Shown here: positions 7,968-16,563 of the stretch, in pieces
How positions within the stretch are numbered: position 1 is the first letter of the stretch
Layout: each line of letters begins with the position of its first letter
Assembly: GCF_000270305.1 (NCBI RefSeq)
Contig: NC_015737.1
Location: 1,488,501-1,552,500, forward strand
Source: Clostridium sp. SY8519
GTDB taxonomy: Bacteria > Bacillota > Clostridia > Lachnospirales > Lachnospiraceae
Length of the DNA stretch: 64,000 nucleotides
Reading direction: 5' to 3'
Translations under genes and position numbers: made by a program
The notes under the pieces: generated by a model
Told to the model about the DNA's origin: nothing
What the model saw: the letters and a program-made list of their open reading frames with translations, nothing else
The model's database searches: none

Positions 7968-9143
7968 ATGAAGAAGAAACTGATGAGACTGGCAGCAGTC
8001 GGACTGATCTGTGCCATGACCGGCGGCCTTGCCGCCTGCGGAAGCAGCAAGACTGGGGGAACCGGCGGATCTTCCGGTTCGGAAAAGAAATCTGCCACGA
8101 CGGTGGGCATCGTAGTCAAGACCGCGACAAACGCGCATTTTCAGGATATTGCCTACGGCGCGGTATTAGCCGGCAAGGATCTGGGAATCAATGTTAAGGT
8201 GGACAATACTTCTACCGAGTCGGATGTGGAAGGCCAGGTGACCAAATGTGAGAATATGATTTCTTCCGGTGTGGACGCGCTGATTCTTACGGCGAATGAT
8301 TCCGACGGCGTATCAAATGCGGTTGCCGCCGCCCATGACGCGAAGATTCCATTCGTTATGGTGGATACAAAGATCACCAATCAGTGGGGCGATGATGTTA
8401 AAGAATATATGCCGAACTACATTGGCGTGGATCACGAAAAGATGGCCTATGAACTGGCGAAAAATGTGTTTAAGAAAATGGGAGGCAAAGGCCAGGTAGT
8501 TATTCTGCGAGGCGTAGACGCGGCTAGTTCCTCCCGGGAAAGAACCGCAGGTTTCAAACGCGCGCTGAAGGAATATCCGAATATCAAGCTGGTAGAGTCA
8601 CAGAGCGCGAAATATGATCAGGATACGGCCGCATCCACCATGGCGGATATTATCCAGGCCCATCCGAAAGTAAAAGCCGTGCTTTGCTGCAACGACCTGA
8701 TGGCTGCCGGAGCGGTGACCGCACTGGAAGAGAACAACATCAAAGTCGGCGGAGACAGCGGCGTGCTGGTGGCAGGTATTGACGGCAACTACATCGCGCT
8801 GCAGTCCATTGATGACAGCAAGATTTACGCGACCGCGTATGACTGGTCCATTCTCCAGGGATACTACGCCGTGGAGCAGGCCTATGACCTGATTCAGGGC
8901 AAGAGCGTACCGGAGGAAACCATGACGCCGGATACGATTATTACCAAAGAGAATGTGGATGATTATCTGGAGCATGGAAAAGAACTGTCCCAGTGGACCA
9001 TGGGCAAATCCATTGGCAAGGTATCGGATTATATGAGAAACTTTGTCACCATGGGTGAAAAGATGAAGACAGGCGGTACGGCTTCTTCCGGTTCCGGAGA
9101 CAGCAGCGCGTCCGGGGAAACGAAAGATGCCGCGGAGAAGTAA
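7968..9143 (+). CDS. Sugar ABC transporter substrate-binding lipoprotein (ribose/galactose type)
   Basis: A 391-residue exported lipoprotein. A signal peptide ends in the lipobox LAAC (Cys at about residue 24), then a Gly/Ser-rich linker. A periplasmic-binding-protein type I fold follows (TVGIVVKTATNAHFQDIAYG, SSGVDALILTANDSDGV, IPFVMVDT, VVILRGVDAASSSRERTAGF, AVLCCNDLMAAGAV, VLVAGIDG). It would bind a monosaccharide or related small ligand at the cell surface and pass it to the downstream ATPase and permease. The exact sugar cannot be read from sequence. A Ser/Gly-rich tail of about 30 residues closes it. AGGAGG lies upstream of ATG 7968. Confidence 0.9.
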   Translation: MKKKLMRLAAVGLICAMTGGLAACGSSKTGGTGGSSGSEKKSATTVGIVVKTATNAHFQDIAYGAVLAGKDLGINVKVDNTSTESDVEGQVTKCENMISSGVDALILTANDSDGVSNAVAAAHDAKIPFVMVDTKITNQWGDDVKEYMPNYIGVDHEKMAYELAKNVFKKMGGKGQVVILRGVDAASSSRERTAGFKRALKEYPNIKLVESQSAKYDQDTAASTMADIIQAHPKVKAVLCCNDLMAAGAVTALEENNIKVGGDSGVLVAGIDGNYIALQSIDDSKIYATAYDWSILQGYYAVEQAYDLIQGKSVPEETMTPDTIITKENVDDYLEHGKELSQWTMGKSIGKVSDYMRNFVTMGEKMKTGGTASSGSGDSSASGETKDAAEK

Positions 9144-9213
9144 GGACAAATAAAGAACTGGATCTCTGCCGCAGCAGTCCCGCTGCGGCAGAATACTGTC
9201 AGGGAGATTTGGT

Positions 9214-10707
9214 ATGGGCAAACAGATATTAAAGATGGAGCATATTTCAAAAACATTCAGCGGCACAAAGGTGCTGGATGACGTGAGCTTTTATGCCTAT
9301 GCGGGAGAAGTGCATGCCCTGTTGGGCGCAAACGGCGCAGGCAAATCCACGCTGATGAAAATCCTGGCCGGTGTCTTTCTGCCGGATCCGGGCGCTGAGA
9401 TCAGCCACGACGGACGTCCCGCCAAAATCATGGCCTGTGTCCACGACGCGCAGCAGGATGGTGTGACAATGGTTTTTCAGGAGCTGAATATCCTGCCGCA
9501 TTTAAGTGTGCTGGAAAATATATTCATAGCCAATGAGATTACCCACAGAGGCGTCTATGACTGGAAAGCCATGCGCCGGCGGGCGAAAGAAGTCATGGCA
9601 GAAGTGGGCATTGACCTGGATCTGGACCAGCGGGCCGGGGATCTGTCCGTGGCCATGCAGCAGATGGTGGAGATCACACGGGCGCTGAACCTGAACTCAG
9701 ACCTGCTGGTGTTTGACGAGCCTACGTCGTCTCTTACGTCGCAGGAGACAGAGCAGCTCTTCGCGCTGATTGACCGGCTGAAGAAACGGGATGTGGGGAT
9801 GATCTACATTACCCACCGGATGTCAGAAGTCTATCAGATTTGTGATCGGATCACACTGCTGCGGGACGGTAAACTGGTTTTTACCGATCGGATTGAAAAT
9901 GTGACCAATGAGCGGCTTCTCACCGGTATTATCGGATCGAAAAACACCAATCAGTTTCCGGAAAAATACCGGAAGGAAGGCGAAGTGATCTTTGAAGCGA
10001 AGCATGTGACCAGCAAGGGCAGATATGAGGATGTGAGCTTTCAGCTGAAGGAAGGGGAAATTCTCGGTTTCGCGGGGCTGGCAGGCGCCGGGAGGACTGA
10101 GATCGCCAAAACGATCTTCGGCGTTTATCCCCTGGATGCGGGCGAGTTCCTTTATAAAGGAAAACCCATGCGTGTGAAAAGTCCCATGGATGCGGTCAGG
10201 CAGGGAATCGGCTATGTGACGGAAGACCGAAAGAATGAAGGAATTCTGGGCGTCCGGTCGATCCGGGAAAATATGGGAATCGCCAGCATGAGACGGCTGG
10301 GCAGAGGCCTGCATATCCATACCCAGGAAGAAAAACGGGAAGTTCTGGAGCAGATTCAGGAACTGAAAATCAAGACAACCGGGATGGAGCAGCATATTGA
10401 AAATTTAAGCGGCGGCAATCAGCAGAAGGTCTGTCTGGGCAAATGGCTGATGGTACAGCCGAAACTGCTGATTCTCGACGAGCCGACCCGGGGCATTGAT
10501 GTGGGTGCCCGGGCGGATTTCTACCGGATCATTCAGAACCTGGTGAAAAATGATATCGGCGTCATTGTGATCTCTTCGGAGGAGGATGAACTCATCGGCC
10601 TCTGCAACCGGATCGTTGTGATGCGTGAAGGACGCAAGGTAGGAGAATTTGCCGATACGGAACCGGATCTGAAATCTAAAATGCTGAAGCGCATGCTCAA
10701 TATATAG
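9214..10707 (+). CDS. Sugar ABC transporter ATP-binding protein (RbsA/MglA type)
   Basis: A 497-residue protein with two tandem ABC domains, as usual for the ribose/galactose class. Domain 1 has Walker A GANGAGKST (about residues 37-45), a diverged signature (LSVAMQQMVEI) and Walker B LLVFDEPTSSL. Domain 2 has a diverged Walker A (GLAGAGRTE), the signature LSGGNQQKV and Walker B LLILDEPTRGID. A degenerate second P-loop is normal in this family. It energises import through the permease at 10747 and lies 70 bp after the binding-protein gene, consistent with one operon. Confidence 0.93.
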   Translation: MGKQILKMEHISKTFSGTKVLDDVSFYAYAGEVHALLGANGAGKSTLMKILAGVFLPDPGAEISHDGRPAKIMACVHDAQQDGVTMVFQELNILPHLSVLENIFIANEITHRGVYDWKAMRRRAKEVMAEVGIDLDLDQRAGDLSVAMQQMVEITRALNLNSDLLVFDEPTSSLTSQETEQLFALIDRLKKRDVGMIYITHRMSEVYQICDRITLLRDGKLVFTDRIENVTNERLLTGIIGSKNTNQFPEKYRKEGEVIFEAKHVTSKGRYEDVSFQLKEGEILGFAGLAGAGRTEIAKTIFGVYPLDAGEFLYKGKPMRVKSPMDAVRQGIGYVTEDRKNEGILGVRSIRENMGIASMRRLGRGLHIHTQEEKREVLEQIQELKIKTTGMEQHIENLSGGNQQKVCLGKWLMVQPKLLILDEPTRGIDVGARADFYRIIQNLVKNDIGVIVISSEEDELIGLCNRIVVMREGRKVGEFADTEPDLKSKMLKRMLNI

Positions 10708-10746
10708 GTAAAAACGTTTAAAAATCAGAAGATAGAGAGGTTTATT

Positions 10747-11709
10747 ATGCAGGCTTCATTAGGAAAAAGGATTTATGATACATACGGAACATATATCATA
10801 CTTGTGGTGCTGATCATTTTCTTTTCCGTCACTTCCCCGGGATTTTTCTCCATTGGGAATCTGACGAATCTGCTCCGGACCGGCGCGGTATATATTCTGT
10901 TCGGGTGCGGAATGACATTTGTCATGATTAGCGGAAAGATCGATCTGTCCATCGGCGCGATCGCGGCTCTGGTGGGCTGTACCGTGTCCCTTTGCATACA
11001 GGCGGGAATGACGACGATTCCGGCTTCCATTGTGGGTATAATCGTGGGTCTGGTCTGCGGATTCATCAACGGATTCTGCATCGCAAAGCTGCGGGTGCCG
11101 TTCTTTATCATGACTGCCGGCATGATGTACGCGGCCAGCGGTCTGGCGCTTGTGATTACCCATGAGACTTCTGTCAGGATCGCAAACGCGGCATCTGCCA
11201 GGATCCCCTTTGAATTCTGGGGGTCCAAGCGGATCGGTGTGATTCCTTCCCAGTTTATTGTTGCAGTGATCTTTTTTGTGATCTGCCTTTATATTATGAA
11301 AAATACAAAAATGGGCCGTTATACCTATGCCATCGGCAGCAATGAGAAAACTGCCCGGCTGTCCGGGGTAAATGTGGACAAATATAACATCCTGATTTTC
11401 ACCCTGAACGGGCTTGCGGCAGCGATTGCCGGCCTGGTGCTGGCCTCCCGGCTGATGACCGGAAGCCCCAATGTGGCAGACGGAGGGTACAACATTCTGG
11501 CGATTGCCGCGGCGGCCATCGGCGGCACCAGCCTTACCGGCGGCGAAGGCAATATCGCGAAAACGGTGGTAGGCGCCTTTGTCCTGACGGTAATCAGTAC
11601 CGGACTGAACATTATGGGCGTAACCTCTTCGGTACAGAATATCGTAATCGGTGCGGTGCTGGTAATCGTGGTAGCCGTGGATATGCTCGGACGGCGCAGA
11701 CAGGAGTAA
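10747..11709 (+). CDS. Sugar ABC transporter permease (RbsC type)
   Basis: A 320-residue integral membrane protein with about 8-10 hydrophobic segments. It carries the family features GMTFVMISGKIDLSIGAIAA, a middle EAA-like loop (RYTYAIGSNEKTARLSGVNV) and the GGTSLTGGEG motif near the C-terminus. It forms the channel for the sugar importer with the two preceding gene products. The ribosome site GATAGAGAGG lies upstream of ATG 10747. The three-gene order (binding protein, double ATPase, permease) is complete. No kinase or regulator for the sugar is adjacent. Confidence 0.92.
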   Translation: MQASLGKRIYDTYGTYIILVVLIIFFSVTSPGFFSIGNLTNLLRTGAVYILFGCGMTFVMISGKIDLSIGAIAALVGCTVSLCIQAGMTTIPASIVGIIVGLVCGFINGFCIAKLRVPFFIMTAGMMYAASGLALVITHETSVRIANAASARIPFEFWGSKRIGVIPSQFIVAVIFFVICLYIMKNTKMGRYTYAIGSNEKTARLSGVNVDKYNILIFTLNGLAAAIAGLVLASRLMTGSPNVADGGYNILAIAAAAIGGTSLTGGEGNIAKTVVGAFVLTVISTGLNIMGVTSSVQNIVIGAVLVIVVAVDMLGRRRQE

Positions 11710-11729
11710 ATAAGAGCAGGTGACAGGAA

Positions 11730-11776
11730 AACGGCGGTCCCAGGGAGCGAAGCAGCTCTCCGGGACCGCTGTTTTT
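11730..11776 (+). terminator. Terminator of the sugar transporter operon
   Basis: The arms AACGGCGGTCCC and GGGACCGCTGTTTTT enclose a short loop and a nested AGGGAGC/GCTCTC pairing. The stem is followed by a T run at 11772-11776. Confidence 0.85.
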
Positions 11777-11795
11777 GTGCCTGCTGTTTTCAGAG

Positions 11796-11860
11796 CAGCG
11801 AATCAGCACAGCGAATCAACACAGCGAATCAGCACCCCGAATCAGCGCAATGAATCAGCA
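11796..11860 (+). repeat. Five tandem copies of a 13-bp repeat
   Basis: Consensus CAGCGAATCAGCA, in units at 11796, 11809, 11822, 11835 and 11848. The fourth and fifth copies have drifted. The period is not a multiple of three and there is no good ORF. It lies between two terminators in a gene-free stretch (11710-12075). Confidence 0.8.
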
Positions 11861-11877
11861 CAAAGCGGAAAGAAAAG

Positions 11878-11920
11878 ACGGATGGAACAGCCAGACAGGA
11901 AGTGCGGCTGTTCCATCCGT
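11878..11920 (-). terminator. Terminator of the MerR-type gene
   Basis: Perfect 15-bp arms (11878-11892 and 11906-11920). On the minus strand the stem is followed by CTTTTCTTT, fitting termination of the gene at 12076-12936. The remaining 11921-12075 holds nothing recognisable. Confidence 0.75.
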
Positions 11921-12075
11921 TTCCGGGAATGAAATCCCATGGGGTACCTTTTCCGGGTATCCCGTATTCTGATTAGGGGGAGGAGTGTGGTCAGGGAGCA
12001 GGGCTCCCGGTCAATTTCTGTTTTTCATGCAGCGGCCCGGCGGCTGCCGTCAGATTCCTGATGTTTTGTTCCTTC

Positions 12076-12936
12076 TCAGGCGCGCCTGCGCACCGGTATC
12101 TGCAGTTCGCAGAAATCCGGTTCATTTTCGCTTTCGTAGAAGCTTCCGTCCATCAGGCATTCGTCGAAGATATTGCCGACGATTTCGAAGCCGTTTCGGT
12201 CAATCCAGCGGCGGAGCTTTCGGACGGGCTCCGGTTCGTAAGGCATGCCGAACCGCTGGAGACAGACGTATTCCCCTTCCTGAAGCACGTGGATATTTGC
12301 GGAGGCCTCTTCGACACATTCGTCCGCGTCTATGATGCATCCGCAGCCGGCATGCTGCAGCGGCCGGTCCTTTTGCAGATCCTCCTGAAAGATCAGGGTG
12401 CCGTAGCGGCTGGAAGGCAGCAGATCGTACCGTTCCGATTCATTCCAGGCTTTCATCAGCGCGAAATGCAGACCGTGGCGGGTCAGATCTGATTTGTTCC
12501 AGGCGTGGTAAATCAGATGCCGCTCAGGAAAATGCTGTACCCTTGGCGAAGAAAGTTCACTGCCGTCGTATTCATTGGGCTGCTGATAGACCTGGATCCG
12601 TTCTTCGATTTTCTGCTTCTGGGCAGCAAGCCTGTGGATTTCCGCGTCCAGCTTGGCATTCTGCGCGTCCAGAAGTTCGATGGTGGTTGTGGAATTGTTA
12701 TATTTGTTGTTTTTGCGGATTTCATCCAGAGGCATGCCGATGGAACGGAGAAAACAGATTTCCCGCAGAAGGGGAATCTGCAGCGTGCTGTAATAGCGGT
12801 ACCCGTTCGGTTCGGTAATGTCCGGCTTGAAAAGATCAATTTTATCGTAGTAGATCAGAGTCTGGCGGGTGATATCGTTGATCTGCGCCATCTCAGAGAT
12901 AGATAATTTTCGGTTAATAGAAGGATAAGTAACCAT
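12076..12936 (-). CDS. MerR-family transcriptional regulator
   Basis: A 286-residue protein. The N-terminal winged-helix MerR domain (LSISEMAQINDITRQTLIYYDKI..., then NGYRYYS) covers residues 10-80. A coiled-coil linker (about 85-118, LLDAQNAKLDAEIHRLAAQK) comes next. The C-terminal part of about 150 residues resembles the GyrI/BmrR-type effector-binding fold (EYVCLQRFGMPYEP, IVGNIFDECLM). Such proteins twist a promoter spacer upon binding a small, often lipophilic, ligand. The ligand and targets are unknown. No transporter gene is adjacent on the same strand, so autoregulation or a distant target is likely. Confidence 0.85.
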   Translation of the reverse strand: MVTYPSINRKLSISEMAQINDITRQTLIYYDKIDLFKPDITEPNGYRYYSTLQIPLLREICFLRSIGMPLDEIRKNNKYNNSTTTIELLDAQNAKLDAEIHRLAAQKQKIEERIQVYQQPNEYDGSELSSPRVQHFPERHLIYHAWNKSDLTRHGLHFALMKAWNESERYDLLPSSRYGTLIFQEDLQKDRPLQHAGCGCIIDADECVEEASANIHVLQEGEYVCLQRFGMPYEPEPVRKLRRWIDRNGFEIVGNIFDECLMDGSFYESENEPDFCELQIPVRRRA

Positions 12937-13101
12937 ACGATCTGCCTCCAGTCACGCATTTCTGAAATTATCTAAAAACTACCGCGAGTAATTGCAATTT
13001 ATCTCTGTATTGCTGCTACACACTTATTATATTCACCGGCAAGTGTATAAGTTATGCAGAAAAATATTTTATTTATTCAAAAACAGCAAAAACTGGGAAT
13101 C

Positions 13102-13134
13102 ACAAAAGCGGCATTGGAGGCATGCCGCTTTTGT
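13102..13134 (-). terminator. Terminator-like hairpin downstream of the mobA-mobB fusion
   Basis: Perfect 13-bp arms ACAAAAGCGGCAT and its complement (13102-13114, 13122-13134) surround a 7-base loop. It lies between the stop of the MobA-MobB gene and the start of the MerR gene, both on the minus strand. Confidence 0.6.
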
Positions 13135-13187
13135 TTGGTTCGACAGAACGCATGTATGCATGAAAATCGGAGGAAGGCCGCAGAGGA

Positions 13188-14375
13188 TCAGCGGCACTGG
13201 TTGGAGGCGTCCCTGAGAAAGTCCAGGAGAAAGGGGACAATCCCTTCCGGCCGGTTCAGGTCAAATACCGGCACCTGGCTTTCATAGGGGAAGTCTGTGA
13301 GGTAGGCGATGACGTTTTCCTGATTGCCCACAGGGGTTTCGCTGTATCCCCGGCGCAGCAGATGGATCTTTTTCTGACGGCCCAGTTTGTAGCCTTCGGT
13401 AATGATCAGATCCACATTGCGAATCCGGGCGAGGACGGATTCCAGCTCCGGATGCTGATGCCTGTGTGTAATGATGGCGGCAGTCTGGTCTTCGGAGGTC
13501 AGAATCATATGATCGGCGCCGGCCTTTGTCAGACGGTAGCTGTCTTTGCCGGGATGGTCGATTTCGAAGCCATGGGCATCGTGTTTGACGACGGCAATGC
13601 GCAGGCCCTGTTTTTTCAGCAGGGGGAGGAGTTTTTCCAGGAAGGTGGTTTTGCCGGTGCCGGATTTTGCGGTAAAGGACAGAACCGGAATGGAGGGACT
13701 GTCCGAGGCGGGCGTTCCGGCAAAGGACTGGTTGAAATCCGCGGGAAAAACACCGGGCTGCCGCAGGGCAAGCTTGTGGAGGGCATAATAATAAGAAGCC
13801 GGGTCATTCATATTAAAAAACTGCTCCGGCGGGAGAAAGCGGTCCAGCACCAGAGTGTGCGCCGGATCAAAAAGTTCCCGCAGCCGGTAGTTTCGGGCGG
13901 CGATCAGTTCCTGCAGCCGGGGCAGACAGGTGCGGCGGTAAGCAGTAAACAGCGGCTGCAGTCCGTTTTTCGGACTGCGGATGGAACAGAGCCGGGCGCA
14001 GGGGTTGGCCTGTAGCTGATCGGCAATCTCGCCGGCCAGTTCCGGATCGGTAAAAGGGGCGTCCACGGAGGTAAAAAAGAGGATATCCTCGTCCAGCGCC
14101 TGCATGCAGCTGTACAGCCCGCCCATGGGACCGATGTTTTCATAGATGTCTTCGATGGCACGGCAGCCGCAGTAATTCTCATAATCAAAGGGACGGCTGC
14201 TGTGTTTCGGTACAGACAGAAAAATCTGTGAAAAATAAGGGCGGAACCGCTCCAGCTGATACAGGAGCAGGGACTGGCTGCCAAAAGGCAGAAAGGTTTT
14301 ATCCGATCCCATGCGGGTACTCCGGCCGCCGCACAGAATCACAAGGGTTCTTTTTTTCATAAAGGCTGATACCAT
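13188..14375 (-). CDS. MobA-MobB fusion: molybdenum cofactor guanylyltransferase plus GTP-binding partner
   Basis: This 395-residue protein joins two proteins of molybdenum-cofactor maturation. Residues 5-195 are a MobA nucleotidyltransferase (LCGGRSTRMGSDKTFLPFG, ENIGPMGGLYSCM, TSVDAPFTDPEL), which attaches GMP to molybdopterin. Residues 225-390 are MobB (FTAKSGTGKTTFLEKLLPLL P-loop, AVVKHDAHGFEIDHPGKDS, DLIITEGYK), a GTP-binding protein that assists it. ATG 14375 has GGAAGAAAGA upstream; ATG 14360 is the alternative. The gene implies at least one molybdoenzyme elsewhere in the genome, since none lies in this window. Confidence 0.9.
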   Translation of the reverse strand: MVSAFMKKRTLVILCGGRSTRMGSDKTFLPFGSQSLLLYQLERFRPYFSQIFLSVPKHSSRPFDYENYCGCRAIEDIYENIGPMGGLYSCMQALDEDILFFTSVDAPFTDPELAGEIADQLQANPCARLCSIRSPKNGLQPLFTAYRRTCLPRLQELIAARNYRLRELFDPAHTLVLDRFLPPEQFFNMNDPASYYYALHKLALRQPGVFPADFNQSFAGTPASDSPSIPVLSFTAKSGTGKTTFLEKLLPLLKKQGLRIAVVKHDAHGFEIDHPGKDSYRLTKAGADHMILTSEDQTAAIITHRHQHPELESVLARIRNVDLIITEGYKLGRQKKIHLLRRGYSETPVGNQENVIAYLTDFPYESQVPVFDLNRPEGIVPFLLDFLRDASNQCR

Positions 14376-14531
14376 TCTTTCTTCCGCAGTCTGCGGAGTT
14401 TTTTTCAGTGCAGTCTCATTATCTGTTTTTTTGAAAGTTCCGTCAAGCGCGGCGGACGGCCGCCGGAAAGTGAAGTCTGCCGGTCAGATGCCGGAAAACG
14501 AAGGCAGGCAGCTGCCGGCTGCGCCTGACAG

Positions 14532-14574
14532 TTTACATATAGTTTACATGACCTTTGCATGGGCTCGATAGTAT
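14532..14574 (+). promoter_or_regulatory. Pho box (three 11-bp repeats) and -10 of the pst operon
   Basis: Three head-to-tail 11-bp units begin TTTACATATAG (14532), TTTACATGACC (14543) and TTTGCATGGGC (14554). This is the spacing of PhoB/PhoP-binding direct repeats. TAGTAT at 14569-14574 lies at -10 distance just downstream, with no separate -35, as in activator-dependent pst promoters. Confidence 0.75.
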
Positions 14575-14664
14575 GTAAACCGCCTTAGGGGCTATTCTGT
14601 CAGTGTCAGATGAAGACAGAAAAAAAGAAAAAAACCAAACCGACGTGAGAGGAGATATTTGGAA

Positions 14665-15621
14665 ATGAAAAAAACAGCATCCGAGAAATTTATGAAACGG
14701 GCAATTATGGGAGCAGCAGGCGCGCTGACCATCGCATCCATGCTTGCGGCATGCGGTACCGGCGCGGCAACCAACAGCAATTCCTCCAAGGGAACAGAAT
14801 CCAGCGCTTCCGCAGAAAATACAGGCAGTTTCGATTCCGGTAAGGCCATCGATGTAATTTCCCGGGAGGACGGATCCGGTACCAGAGGCGCATTTGTAGA
14901 ACTCTTCGGCGTACAGCAGGAGAACAGCAAAGGCGAGAAGGAAGATATGACTACAAGCAGCGCAGCAGTGACTAACAGTACGGAAGTTATGCTGTCCACC
15001 GTAGCCAGCGATACTTATTCCATTGGATACTGCTCCCTGGGAAGTCTAAATGATACGGTGAAAGCGGTTAAAATTGACGGCGCGGCACCCAGCGTGAAGA
15101 CTATCAAAGACGGCAGCTACAAAATCGCCCGTCCGTTTAACATCATGACCGGCAAAAAAGTCAGCAAAACAACCCAGGATTTCATTAACTATATTATGAG
15201 CGCTGACGGCCAGGCGATTGTAGAGAAGAACGGATACATTTCCGTAGCTAAAGGTGAGAAGTTCAAATCCACAGAAGCCAAAGGAAAAGTGACGGTAGCA
15301 GGTTCCTCCAGCGTATCTCCGGTTATGGAAAAACTGGCAGAGGCTTATCAGAAGGTAAATACAAACGCGACGGTAGAAGTGCAGACCAGCGACTCCACTA
15401 CCGGTATTTCTTCTGCGGCAGAAGGATCCTGTGACATCGGCATGGCTTCCAGAGAACTGAAAGATGAAGAACTGAAAGAAAACCTGAAAGTGACCAAGAT
15501 CGCGACAGACGGTATCGCGGTAATTGTCAACAAGGCAAATACTAACGATGAACTTACCAGCGACCAGGTGAAATCCATTTACCTTGGGGAAGCAACAGAA
15601 TGGAGCGCAATTGAAAAATAA
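14665..15621 (+). CDS. pstS: Phosphate ABC transporter substrate-binding lipoprotein with permuted domain order
   Basis: A 318-residue lipoprotein with lipobox LAAC near residue 30. The half that is C-terminal in classical PstS comes first (VISREDGSGTRGAFVELFGV, YSIGYCSLGSLNDTVKAVKI, YKIARPFNIMTGK). The classical N-terminal half follows (VTVAGSSSVSPVMEKLAEAY, DSTTGISSAAEGSCDIGMAS, TDGIAVIVNKAN). The phosphate-binding serines and arginine motifs are all present. The start is ATG 14665 with GAGAGGAGA nine bases upstream; an upstream TTG is less likely. It is the first gene of pstSCAB-phoU and delivers phosphate to PstC/PstA. Confidence 0.92.
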   Translation: MKKTASEKFMKRAIMGAAGALTIASMLAACGTGAATNSNSSKGTESSASAENTGSFDSGKAIDVISREDGSGTRGAFVELFGVQQENSKGEKEDMTTSSAAVTNSTEVMLSTVASDTYSIGYCSLGSLNDTVKAVKIDGAAPSVKTIKDGSYKIARPFNIMTGKKVSKTTQDFINYIMSADGQAIVEKNGYISVAKGEKFKSTEAKGKVTVAGSSSVSPVMEKLAEAYQKVNTNATVEVQTSDSTTGISSAAEGSCDIGMASRELKDEELKENLKVTKIATDGIAVIVNKANTNDELTSDQVKSIYLGEATEWSAIEK

Positions 15622-15708
15622 GCGTCCCGCGAATCGCAGAAATACAGCAGATCGAAGAGGAGGATGCCCGGATCCGGACATCTGAACACGGAGGAAGCGA
15701 GATCTATT

Positions 15709-16563
15709 ATGAAGTTAAGAGAACTGGTGACAGAGAAAATCTTTCTGGCCATCGCGTGCATATCCATTGCGGCAGTTGCCTGTATCTGTATCTTCCTTTT
15801 CGCGAACGGAATACCGGCGATCGGGAAGATCGGATTCTTGAATTTCTTAGGCGGACTGGAATGGAAGCCGAGTATTGATAAATATGGAATTTTTCCGATG
15901 ATCGTCGGAAGCCTGTGTGTCACCGGCGGGGCCCTGGTAATCGGAATCCCCGTCGGTATCCTGACAGCGGTCTTCCTGGCAGAGTACTGCCCGGAACCGC
16001 TGTATCGGATTATGAAACCGGCTACCGAGCTTTTGGCGGGTATTCCGTCTATTGTCTATGGCTTTTTCGGACTGATGGTGGTGGTTCCGTTTATCCGGCT
16101 TTATATCGGCGGTACCGGGATGAGTATCCTGGCAGCGGCGTTTATTCTGGGAATTATGATCCTGCCTACGATCATCGGCGTATCGGAGGCAGCGCTGCGG
16201 GCGGTAAACCGCAGCTACTACGAGGGTGCGCTGGCACTTGGAGCCACGAAGGAAAGCAGTATTTTCCGCTGTGTGCTTCCAGCAGCCAAATCCGGTGTCC
16301 TGGCATCTGTGGTACTGGGAATCGGACGTGCCATCGGTGAGACCATGGCAGTAGTCATGGTGGCCGGCAACCAGGCGAGAATTCCCGGAGCCATCACAGA
16401 CGGGGTACGTACCATGACCACCAATATTGTTATGGAAATGGGATATGCCACAGGCATCCACAGAGAGGCACTGATTGCTACCGGTGTCGTTCTGTTTGCC
16501 TTTATCCTGATTATCAATCTGGTATTTACGATTCTGAAGGGAAAGGCGGAAGCAAATGAATAA
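15709..16563 (+). CDS. pstC: Phosphate ABC transporter permease PstC
   Basis: A 284-residue inner-membrane permease with six hydrophobic segments. The family loops FLAEYCPEPLYRIMKPATEL and LAGIPSIVYGFFGLMVVVPF are present, as is the EAA loop (YYEGALALGATKESSIFRCV) and GRAIGETMAVVMVAGNQ. It pairs with PstA. ATG 15709 with CGGAGGA upstream gives the usual PstC N-terminus. An upstream ATG at 15664 would add an unlikely polar leader. It overlaps pstA by 8 bp. Confidence 0.93.
   Translation: MKLRELVTEKIFLAIACISIAAVACICIFLFANGIPAIGKIGFLNFLGGLEWKPSIDKYGIFPMIVGSLCVTGGALVIGIPVGILTAVFLAEYCPEPLYRIMKPATELLAGIPSIVYGFFGLMVVVPFIRLYIGGTGMSILAAAFILGIMILPTIIGVSEAALRAVNRSYYEGALALGATKESSIFRCVLPAAKSGVLASVVLGIGRAIGETMAVVMVAGNQARIPGAITDGVRTMTTNIVMEMGYATGIHREALIATGVVLFAFILIINLVFTILKGKAEANE

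Noticed and set aside
7759..7971. 70-residue plus-strand frame before the sugar-binding lipoprotein
   Set aside because: No ribosome site, no recognised family, overlaps the next start codon; although one segment looks vaguely HTH-like, support is insufficient.
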